A program made the position numbers and the translations under genes. From contig NZ_CASFWU010000090.1 of assembly GCF_949298305.1 (NCBI RefSeq), forward strand, positions 1-14,873: a stretch of 14,873 nt of DNA, written 5' to 3'. The notes under the pieces are model-generated. The model saw nothing but the letters and a program-made list of their open reading frames with translations. It made no database searches and was not told where the DNA came from. Source of the DNA: an uncultured Bacteroides sp. (GTDB taxonomy: Bacteria > Bacteroidota > Bacteroidia > Bacteroidales > Bacteroidaceae). Of this stretch, positions 1 to 4,972 are shown piece after piece (the stretch's first letter is position 1; every line of letters begins with the position of its first letter).

Positions 1-221
1 AATACTGCCGTCGAAGGGAGGAGTAACGTGTACCACCATTTTTCCGTTGAAGTAAGGCTCCAGATCACGAATACAATTGGCTGAAAGGATGAACTGGCGA
101 CACTGTACCGTAAAATTCGGCATCGGCACGCCCACGTTGAAGGCCTGTTCTGTCGTCCGGCAGGCCCGCCGCACGCCATCAGCAGCAGGGCCAGACACAC
201 ACCACAAAGTTCTGTTTTCAA
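1..221 (-). pseudogene. Disrupted or frame-uncertain lipoprotein-like gene, 5' part only
   Basis: Seen: reading the minus strand from a TTG at 221-219, the peptide begins LKTELCGVCLALLLMACG. This is a hydrophobic signal segment ending in a lipobox-like LMAC (cysteine codon near 173-171). About 20 nt later a different frame (from about codon 150-148) gives a protein-like stretch, EQAFNVGVPMPNFTV, that stays open through FNGKMVVHVTPPFDGS to the window edge. The signal frame also stays open but becomes low-quality sequence. Inference: a secreted or outer-membrane lipoprotein gene whose signal peptide and body are now out of frame, through a small indel or a sequence error. Alternatively the true start lies in the second frame, at a GTG or at the ATG near 136, and the signal-like stretch is chance. 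No ATG precedes the signal sequence. The family is not recognised, and the rest lies outside the window. Confidence 0.35.
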
Positions 222-237
222 TTCCTTCTTACCGAAC

Positions 238-306
238 AATAAAACGCCAAATTCCCAAGTAAAACAATGCCAAACGCCCAAGTGAAACAGCGCCAAACGG
301 CCAAGT
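238..306. repeat. Three tandem copies of a 23-bp repeat
   Basis: Three adjacent 23-bp units (238-260, 261-283, 284-306) share the core GCCAAA followed by CCCAAGT or GCCAAGT; the second and third are the most alike. On the minus strand they read ACTTGG...TTTGGC and lie directly upstream of the lipoprotein-like reading frame. They therefore sit where that gene's 5' untranslated region or promoter would be. No function can be assigned. Confidence 0.7.
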
Positions 307-360
307 AGCTTATATAACTATTAGAATATGAACAGTTTATTTTACCAAGAACAAACTGAC

Positions 361-518
361 ATTCTTCAAGCGCAGATGACACAGAGGACGCAGATTTATT
401 GTTTTCGTCTTATACGAGCGATACTTATTACGGGCGAAGCCCACTGAAGGCCGTTTCATCTGCGTCCGAAGAATTCTTCTTACCTCATACAAATGCGGAA
501 ATCTGCGTCAATCTGCGT
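361..518. repeat. Inverted-repeat element built from CGCAGAT / ATCTGCG motifs
   Basis: The left end carries two CGCAGAT-type motifs (371-377 and 389-395). The right side carries the opposite orientation at 458-467 (ATCTGCGTCC) and as a pair at 500-517. The stretch at 361-377 (ATTCTTCAAGCGCAGAT) is nearly the reverse complement of 458-474, with about 15 of 17 matches. The unit is short, has inverted ends and encodes no plausible protein, which resembles a small non-autonomous or REP/MITE-like repeat. It fills most of the spacer upstream of pyrH; positions 519-611 hold nothing else I can identify. Confidence 0.55.
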
Positions 519-611
519 TTAAATTCCACTCAAAAGAAGAACTTGCCTTTTTCGGTACCATCCCGCTGCAATTTCAGCAACCCACCTACACCAGCTCTCG
601 TTTTTTCTTCC

Positions 612-619
612 TACCTTTG
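612..619 (+). promoter_or_regulatory. Bacteroides-type -7 box upstream of pyrH
   Basis: TACCTTTG fits the Bacteroides -7 consensus TAnnTTTG exactly and lies 27 bp before the pyrH ATG. I see no clear TTTG at the -33 position. The leader up to the ATG is A-rich (CCGAAAAAACAGAACGAATT), with no Shine-Dalgarno sequence, as is usual in this group. Confidence 0.6.
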
Positions 620-646
620 CCCCAAACCGAAAAAACAGAACGAATT

Positions 647-1329
647 ATGGCAACGTACAAAAGAATCTTACTGAAGCTCAGTACGGCATCGACGAGAAAC
701 GTCTGGCCGAATATGCAGCACAGATTAAGGAAATACACGCGATGGGCGTGCAGATAGGCATCGTCATCGGCGGCGGCAACATCTTCCGCGGACTGAGCGG
801 AGCCTCGAAGGGATTTGACCGCGTGAAGGGCGACCAGATGGGCATGCTGGCTACGGTCATCAACAGCCTGGCGCTGAGCTCGGCACTGGTGGCCGCAGGC
901 GTCAAGGCCCGCGTGCTGACGGCGGTGCGCATGGAGCCCATCGGCGAATTCTACAACAAATGGCGCGCCATCGAGTGCATGGAAGCGGGCGAAGTGGTCA
1001 TCATGTCTGCCGGAACGGGCAACCCCTTCTTCACCACCGACACCGGCTCGTCGCTGCGCGGCATCGAGATTGAGGCCGACGTGATGCTGAAAGGCACGCG
1101 CGTGGACGGCATCTACACCGCCGACCCCGAAAAGGACCCGACGGCCACGAAGTTCCACGACATCACCTACGACGAAGTGCTGCGCCGCGGCCTCAAGGTG
1201 ATGGACCTCACTGCCACCTGTATGTGCAAGGAGAACAACCTGCCCATCATCGTCTTCGACATGGACACCGTGGGCAACCTGAAGAAGGTCATCGCCGGAG
1301 AAGAAATCGGTACGCTGGTGCACAACTGA
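647..1329 (+). pseudogene. pyrH: UMP kinase, interrupted by an approx. 28-nt deletion/frameshift near the N-terminus
   Basis: UMP kinase phosphorylates UMP to UDP with ATP in pyrimidine nucleotide synthesis. The start at 647 gives MATYKRILLKLS, the usual beginning of bacterial PyrH. After bases 680-681 the frame breaks: frame one stops at 755-757 after 36 codons, while the rest of PyrH resumes in another frame at 682 with YGIDEKRLAEYAAQIKEIHA. It then runs intact to the TGA at 1327-1329, with IVIGGGNIFRG, GDQMGMLATV, the SAGTGNPFFTTDT substrate loop and GIYTADPEKDPTATKF. In family members about nine residues (GE.L.G...) separate KLS from (F/Y)GID, so roughly 28 nt seem to be missing. That segment is the glycine-rich phosphate-binding loop, and its loss would inactivate the enzyme. 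Because pyrH is normally essential, an assembly error is as likely as a true pseudogene. An ATG at 742 could start a shorter, inactive product. Confidence 0.9.
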
Positions 1330-1332
1330 CAC

Positions 1333-1354
1333 CGCCCTCTGTCAGCCGACAGGG
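1333..1354 (+). terminator. Weak hairpin just after pyrH
   Basis: GCCCTCTGTC and GACAGGGC can pair around a short AGCC loop, a few bases after the pyrH stop codon. There is no following T-run, so it may stabilise the 3' end or act as a weak terminator rather than a classic intrinsic one. Confidence 0.3.
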
Positions 1355-1425
1355 CAGCACACACGGATATTCCCAATCCGACCGAACCATCCCAACAGGA
1401 AAAGGTAGGTCAAAACCAGGTGACG

Positions 1426-1575
1426 GTATCTGACTCCCCTCCTTCTGGAAGGAGGGGTGCCCAAAGGGCGGGGTAGTAGGTTTTACGACATTTTGTATAT
1501 CAATACTTTATGTTTTCGCCTACCACCTCCCCCTTCGGGTACTCCTCCTTCCAGAAGGAGGAGAGCTTCAGATAC
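1426..1575. repeat. 150-bp palindromic element, copy 1 (pyrH-frr spacer)
   Basis: Two arms of about 55 bp, 1426-1480 and 1519-1575, are imperfect inverted copies of each other around a 38-bp AT-rich loop. The outer 8 bp are perfect (GTATCTGA at 1426-1433, TCAGATAC at 1568-1575). Each arm contains its own small hairpin, CTCCTTCTGGAAGGAG, and a G/C-rich tract with CCCAAAGGG or CCCGAAGGG. No transposase and no obvious target duplication are visible. It resembles a dispersed REP/MITE-like element. The composition (CTCCCC...AAGGG) is related to the element at 2772-2895. Confidence 0.75.
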
Positions 1576-1756
1576 TTTTGTTTTGACACACCTTCCTCTT
1601 TATCATTCTGACACTTTGCATTTCCAACCCGCCGAGAATCCGTTATTTCCGGCCGACAGACCGCCTGCCCGAAAACGCGCAAGCGATTTTCAGCATACGG
1701 CTCATGCACAGAAGGATAGCGAAATATTGACAAACGAAATAGAAATAAAGCCCTTC
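1576..1756. other. Non-coding part of the pyrH-frr spacer
   Basis: Long reading frames cross this spacer on both strands (1457-2212 plus, 1500-2117 minus), but they overlap each other, start or run within the repeats and show no recognisable domain. I treat the stretch as non-coding. Apart from AT-rich sequence I see no promoter, hairpin or RNA gene here. Confidence 0.5.
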
Positions 1757-1919
1757 TTTCCGAGGCAAAAAAAACGCTGCTTTCCGAGGCGAAAAGCCAT
1801 GCCGGCGAACGGCACAAGCATTGTCCGCGGGCCGCACAAGCATTGTGGACGGACCCAACAAGCATTGCGGGCGGGCCGTGCAAGCATTGTACGAGCCGAA
1901 AACAAGCCCTTTCCGGGGC
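1757..1919. repeat. Mosaic tandem repeat block: 4 x 22 bp flanked by TTTCCGRGGC motifs
   Basis: The 11-bp core ACAAGCATTGT recurs exactly every 22 bp, at 1814, 1836, 1858 (last base C) and 1880 (first base G). The cores are separated by G/C-rich 11-bp spacers such as CCGCGGGCCGC. On either side lie copies of a second motif: TTTCCGAGGC at 1757 and 1781 (24 bp apart) and TTTCCGGGGC at 1910. The spacing of about two helical turns would put each core on the same DNA face. There is no coding evidence, and the units are too short and the spacers too similar for a CRISPR array. The block lies about 290 bp upstream of frr. Positions 1920-2129 hold nothing else recognisable. Confidence 0.7.
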
Positions 1920-2133
1920 TAAAACTGCATATCCATGCGCTTCCGGCCGCATTTTTCTGCATTTTCCGCCTCTATTTCGCCCGCTGCGAACGTAGGGTAT
2001 GTCAGCCAAGAGGCCGTTTTCGGGAGCAGGAAGAAAGGAAAAGAGGGGAAACGGCTTACACCGTGACTCCACGCTTTTCCCGCCCCGACCGAAGCACAGA
2101 AACGCCGCCCGAAGCAAAAAAATCTTCTCTTTG

Positions 2134-2164
2134 TTGCAAAAAATCGAATAATACGCTACATTTG
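2134..2164 (+). promoter_or_regulatory. frr promoter (TTG - 20 bp - TACATTTG)
   Basis: TACATTTG at 2157-2164 matches the Bacteroides -7 box TAnnTTTG. A TTG at 2134-2136, overlapping a TTTG at 2130-2133, lies 20 bp upstream as a -33 element. The frr ATG follows 44 bp after the -7 box, leaving a short A-rich leader. frr (and perhaps rsgA) can therefore be transcribed independently of pyrH. Confidence 0.65.
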
Positions 2165-2208
2165 CTCAACTTATTCAAATCAAACCACCCTATAAAGAAC
2201 AAAACGAT

Positions 2209-2769
2209 ATGAAAGACGTAAAAGACATCTTAGGCGAAGCGCAGGAGAAAATGGACATGGCAGTGATGTATCTGGACGACGCACTGGCCCACATCCGCGC
2301 GGGCAAGGCCGACATCCGCCTGCTGGACGGCATCCGTGTGGACTCCTACGGCAGCATGGTGCCCATCAACAACGTGGCAGCCGTGACCACGCCCGACGCA
2401 CGCAGCATCGCCATCAAGCCGTGGGACAAGAGCATGTTCCGCGTCATCGAGAAAGCCATCATAGACTCCTCGCTGGGCATCATGCCCGAAAACAACGGCG
2501 AGATTATCCGCATCGGCATACCGCCCCTGACCGAGGAACGCCGCAAGCAGCTGGCCAAGCAGTGCAAGGGCGAGGGCGAGACAGCCAAGGTGAGCGTGCG
2601 CAACGCCCGCCGCGACGCCATCGACCAGCTGAAGAAAGCCGTGAAGGACGGACTGGCCGAAGATGCCCAGAAGGGCGGCGAAGAAAAACTGCAGAAGGTG
2701 CACGACAAGTTCATCAAGCAGATTGACGACATGCTGGCCGCCAAGGAGAAAGAAATCATGACGGTATAA
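2209..2769 (+). CDS. frr: Ribosome recycling factor
   Basis: RRF works with EF-G to split the post-termination ribosome into subunits and free the mRNA and tRNA, in the cytoplasm. The 186-residue product has the normal family length. Signature stretches in order are AHIRAGKADIRLLDGIRVDSYG near residues 27-48 (domain I, first helix), then PINNVAAVTTPDARSIAIKPWD. The compact domain II covers roughly residues 30-105, with SSLGIMPENNGEIIRIGIPP and PPLTEERRKQLAKQ. Long lysine- and glutamate-rich helices close domain I, with NARRDAIDQLKKAVKDGLAED. The ATG at 2209 follows an A-rich leader without a Shine-Dalgarno sequence and is the only start that gives a full domain I. It sits in the common bacterial order pyrH-frr. 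The spacer to pyrH is unusually long (880 bp) and full of repeats. The frame is intact. Confidence 0.96.
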   Translation: MKDVKDILGEAQEKMDMAVMYLDDALAHIRAGKADIRLLDGIRVDSYGSMVPINNVAAVTTPDARSIAIKPWDKSMFRVIEKAIIDSSLGIMPENNGEIIRIGIPPLTEERRKQLAKQCKGEGETAKVSVRNARRDAIDQLKKAVKDGLAEDAQKGGEEKLQKVHDKFIKQIDDMLAAKEKEIMTV

Positions 2770-2771
2770 GG

Positions 2772-2895
2772 GAGCCTCTCCCCCTGCCCCTCCCCCAAAG
2801 GGAGGGGAGAAATGAACAGCATGAAAAGAACAGAATCCCATAAAGACATCCTTGCTTCCCCCCTCCCTTCCGGGGAGGGGACGGGGGTGAGGCTC
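2772..2895. repeat. 124-bp palindromic element, copy 2 (fills the frr-rsgA spacer)
   Basis: The arms 2772-2809 and 2855-2895 are inverted copies. The left begins GAGCCTCTCCCCCTGCCCCT, and the reverse complement of the right begins GAGCCTCACCCCCGTCCCCT. They enclose a 45-bp AT-rich loop. Nested hairpins such as CTCCC...AAGGGAG are present within each arm. The element occupies everything between the frr stop (2767-2769) and the base before the rsgA ATG (2896). In RNA it would form a long stem that ends at the start codon. It is related in composition to the element at 1426-1575. Confidence 0.75.
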
Positions 2896-3828
2896 ATGCG
2901 TGGTTTAGTCATCAAAAATACCGGCAGCTGGTACCTCGTCAAGACCGACGAAGGGCCGTGCATCGAATGCAAGGTGAAAGGCAACTTCCGCCTGAAGGGC
3001 ATCCGCAGCACCAATCCCGTGGCTGTGGGCGACTACGTGCAGATAGTGCAGAACAAAGAGGGGACGGCCTTCATCACCGAGATTGAGGACCGCAAGAACT
3101 ACATCATCCGCCGCGCCTCGAACCTGTCGAAGCAGTCGCACATCATCGCCTCCAACCTCGACCAGTGCATGCTCATCGTCACCGTCAACTATCCCGAAAC
3201 CTCCACCACCTTCATCGACCGCTTCCTGGCTTCGGCCGAGGCCTACCGCGTGCCGGTCACCATCCTCTTCAACAAGGTGGACGCCTACGACGAGGACGAG
3301 CTGCGCTATCTGGACGGCCTCATCCACCTCTACACCTCCATCGGCTATCCCTGCTTCAAGGTGTCGGCCACGCAAGGGCTGGGCATCGACGCCGTAAAGG
3401 CCGAACTGCGGGGACGCGTCACCTTGTTTTCGGGTCATTCGGGCGTGGGCAAGTCAACCCTCATCAACGCCATCCTGCCCGAGGCCGACGCACGGACGGG
3501 CGAGATTTCCACAGCCCACAACAAGGGGATGCACACCACCACGTTCTCCGAAATGTATCCCGTTGAGGGCGACGGCTACATCATCGACACGCCGGGCATC
3601 AAGGGCTTCGGCACCTTCGACATGGAAGAGGAGGAAATCAGCCATTACTTCCCCGAGATTTTCAAAGCCTCGGCCGACTGCCGCTACGGCAACTGCACCC
3701 ACCGCCACGAGCCCGGCTGTGCCGTGCTCCGCGCCGTCGAGGAGCACCACATCAGCGAGTCGCGCTACCAGTCCTATCTCAGTATGCTGGAGGACAAGGA
3801 GGAAGGCAAGTACCGTTCGGGCTTCTGA
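2896..3828 (+). CDS. rsgA: Ribosome small-subunit biogenesis GTPase RsgA
   Basis: RsgA (YjeQ/YloQ) is a circularly permuted GTPase that binds the 30S subunit and checks its late maturation. The product is 310 residues from ATG 2896 (MRGLVIKNTGSWY), a normal length. Domains in order: an N-terminal OB fold (about 1-70); the permuted GTPase domain with G4 NKVD at 126-129, the G1 P-loop GHSGVGKST at 180-188, the switch I region HNKGMHTTT near 208-216 and G3 DTPG at 231-234; and a zinc site formed by Cys262, Cys267, His269 and Cys275. Upstream in-frame ATGs at 2812 and 2821 would add a tail ending SPLPSGEGTGVRL. This tail is translated repeat DNA, so 2896 is preferred, though starting in the exposed loop of the hairpin cannot be excluded. 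It follows frr and probably shares its transcript. It converges on the HxlR gene with only 10 bp between the stop codons. Confidence 0.95.
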   Translation: MRGLVIKNTGSWYLVKTDEGPCIECKVKGNFRLKGIRSTNPVAVGDYVQIVQNKEGTAFITEIEDRKNYIIRRASNLSKQSHIIASNLDQCMLIVTVNYPETSTTFIDRFLASAEAYRVPVTILFNKVDAYDEDELRYLDGLIHLYTSIGYPCFKVSATQGLGIDAVKAELRGRVTLFSGHSGVGKSTLINAILPEADARTGEISTAHNKGMHTTTFSEMYPVEGDGYIIDTPGIKGFGTFDMEEEEISHYFPEIFKASADCRYGNCTHRHEPGCAVLRAVEEHHISESRYQSYLSMLEDKEEGKYRSGF

Positions 3829-3838
3829 CGCCACGCCG

Positions 3839-4192
3839 TTATTTCTCCGGCCGGTTGCGCCTCGACAGAATTTCGTCCTGATGTTCTAACGCCCATGCCA
3901 CCAGGTTCTCAATGTGGGGCATCAGGCTATAACCGCTTTCAGTCAGTTCATATTCCACCCGCGGAGGCACCTCAGGATAAACCTGCCGGCTCACCAGCCC
4001 GTCCGCCTCCAGGTGCCGTAGGGTGACGGTCAACATCCGTTGCGACACATCTCCTATGGACTTCGAGATGTCACTGAAACGCATCGTTCCGTTAGCCTTC
4101 AGCGTTATTAGCACCAGCATTGTCCATTTGTCCCCCAGCCTGTCCAGCACGTCGCGCACAGGACAGGCGCCTACATGATGAAAGTTTTTCAT
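3839..4192 (-). CDS. HxlR-family winged-helix transcriptional regulator
   Basis: This 117-residue protein is the usual size for the HxlR family (MarR-like winged-helix dimers such as YodB, CatR and HypR that sense quinones, aldehydes or disulfide stress). The diagnostic start CPVRDVLDRLGDKWTMLVL (residues 10-28) is present. The recognition region RFSDISKSIGDVSQRMLTVT follows, then the wing with RQVYPEVPPRVEYELTESG, then a C-terminal dimer helix. The single cysteine is Cys10, the position conserved in the family and used for sensing in some members. The ATG at 4192 diverges from the DJ-1/PfpI gene, and the 169-bp gap holds three TTAC/GTAA inverted repeats. The likely role is autoregulation and repression of the neighbour, inferred from the layout. 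The inducer is unknown. Confidence 0.88.
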   Translation of the reverse strand: MKNFHHVGACPVRDVLDRLGDKWTMLVLITLKANGTMRFSDISKSIGDVSQRMLTVTLRHLEADGLVSRQVYPEVPPRVEYELTESGYSLMPHIENLVAWALEHQDEILSRRNRPEK

Positions 4193-4226
4193 TCTTTTTA
4201 ACTCTTTACAATCCGTTCATATCCAG

Positions 4227-4257
4227 CAAAAGTTACACGTGTGTAAGTATCTTACAA
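4227..4257 (-). promoter_or_regulatory. Putative promoter of the HxlR gene
   Basis: On the minus strand TAACTTTTG (4235-4227) resembles the -7 box TAnnTTTG. A TTG at 4257-4255 lies 19 bp upstream as a -33 element. The spacer is largely covered by the inverted repeats at 4233-4255, so a protein bound there would block this promoter. Confidence 0.45.
4233..4255. promoter_or_regulatory. Overlapping inverted repeats, likely HxlR operators
   Basis: Two inverted repeats overlap. TTACAC-GT-GTGTAA (4233-4246) shares its last arm with GTAAG-TAT-CTTAC (4243-4255). TTAC/GTAA half-sites with a short central spacer suit a small winged-helix dimer. They lie across the predicted regulator promoter, which suggests autoregulation (inference). 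Confidence 0.55.
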
Positions 4258-4269
4258 TCAAGTGCCTGC

Positions 4270-4300
4270 TTGCCACGTAGCAAGTTTCCCGCTACCTTTG
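4270..4300 (+). promoter_or_regulatory. Promoter of the DJ-1/PfpI-family gene
   Basis: TACCTTTG at 4293-4300 is a perfect TAnnTTTG -7 box. TTG at 4270-4272 lies 20 bp upstream. The start codon follows at 4362, giving a leader of roughly 50 nt that contains the inverted repeat at 4310-4326. Confidence 0.65.
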
Positions 4301-4309
4301 TCCGCACAA

Positions 4310-4326
4310 AAGTAAGAAAGTTACTT
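4310..4326. promoter_or_regulatory. Inverted repeat AAGTAA-N5-TTACTT near the transcription start
   Basis: AAGTAAGAAAGTTACTT is an inverted repeat with 6-bp arms built from the same GTAA/TTAC half-sites as the operators at 4233-4255. It begins 9 bp after the -7 box of the DJ-1/PfpI gene, about where transcription should start. A repressor bound here would block the rightward promoter. Confidence 0.55.
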
Positions 4327-4361
4327 TGAATAACCAATGTGCAATTTAAACATTTAAGCTT

Positions 4362-4765
4362 ATGAAAAAAAGAGTAGCAGTATTGGCCGTAAACCCTGTA
4401 AACGGCTCGGGCCTGTTCCAGTATCTGGAGGCATTTTACGAAAACGGCATTTCCTACAAAGTGCCATCCCCGTCTTTGCCCAACATGCCGGAGAGCCCCA
4501 CAATATGATTCTGTTGGAACTGCTGAAAGCCTTCGGTGAGAAAGGGAAAATAATGATTGGACATTGTGCGGCCGCACTCATGTTCGAGAAAGCAGGCATC
4601 ACGAAAGGAAAGAAAATGGCTGTACATCCGTTGGCAAAGCCTGCCATCGTGAACGGAACAGCCACTGACAATGCCATCGAAACAGACGGCAACTTCTACA
4701 CGGCTCAAGACGAGAACAAAATTGCATTGCTGCTGCCGTTTGTACTGCCTGTCTTGAAAGAATAG
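4362..4765 (+). pseudogene. DJ-1/PfpI-family protein, internally deleted and frameshifted
   Basis: DJ-1/PfpI proteins are small alpha/beta proteins with a nucleophilic-elbow cysteine; members act as glyoxalases, peptidase-like enzymes or redox chaperones. The start (4362) gives MKKRVAVLAVNPVNGSGLFQ and continues to ENGISYKV, the first beta-alpha unit. At about 4462/4463 the frame shifts: frame one stops at 4506-4508, while the body continues from GCC at 4463 as AIPVFAQHAGEPHN, then the elbow IGHCAAALMF (Cys codon 4565-4567), PLAKPAIVNGTATDN and TAQDENKIALLLPF, to the TAG at 4763-4765. About 134 codons remain against roughly 185-190 in the family, so an internal piece of about 150 nt (the central strands and helices) seems to be missing. 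It diverges from an HxlR regulator, a common arrangement for stress-response genes. It is either a true pseudogene or an assembly gap. Confidence 0.8.
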
Positions 4766-4793
4766 GTTCCTATTGTCTCAATCTTTCCCAACC

Positions 4794-4836
4794 GACTGCC
4801 TCGGCGGGCTACACAATCCCGCCAGGCAGTCCTTTC
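4794..4836 (+). terminator. Hairpin terminator after the DJ-1/PfpI gene
   Basis: GACTGCCT-GGCGGG (4794-4808, one unpaired C) pairs with CCCGCC-AGGCAGTC (4818-4831) around a loop of about 9 nt. This is a strong G/C-rich stem followed by CTTTC. The T-run is short, but the position 28 bp after the stop codon and ahead of a new operon fits an intrinsic terminator. Confidence 0.65.
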
Positions 4837-4901
4837 GAGCCAGAGGCGCACATTCCCCTTTCGTCCCTGTTAATAAAGCATAATCTCCTTTCTTCCTTTT
4901 A

Positions 4902-4944
4902 AACCTTTGCGTAATTTAGAAGCCTAATCGGAAAGGTATATTTT
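4902..4944 (+). promoter_or_regulatory. Possible promoter region of the RND operon
   Basis: Two near-consensus -7 boxes are present: AACCTTTG at 4902-4909 (7 of 8 positions, counting the fixed TA and TTTG loosely) and TATATTTT at 4937-4944. Neither has a clear -33 TTTG at normal spacing, so the true start is undecided. I see no operator-like palindrome here and no dedicated regulator gene next to the operon. Confidence 0.35.
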
Positions 4945-4972
4945 ACACCACTAATACTACGACAATAATACC

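Noticed and set aside
1814..1890. Possible CRISPR array
   Set aside because: The units are only 22 bp in total with an 11-bp core and 11-bp spacers, far too short for CRISPR, and no cas genes are present.
1500..2117. 205-codon minus-strand open frame in the same spacer
   Set aside because: It has no domain, starts without a promoter I can see, and consists largely of repeat DNA read in reverse. The spacer's GC-rich composition explains the lack of stops.
1457..2212. 251-codon plus-strand open frame between pyrH and frr, overlapping the frr start by four bases
   Set aside because: It begins inside the palindromic element, runs through the 22-bp repeat array and has low-complexity proline/arginine-rich sequence with no recognisable domain. 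A long minus-strand frame covers the same bases. The frr promoter lies within its end.
2812..2895. Longer RsgA starting at 2812
   Set aside because: The extra residues (including SPLPSGEGTGVRL) are translated palindromic repeat. The family's N-terminus starts at MRGLVIKNTGSWY, so it is kept only as an alternative in the findings.
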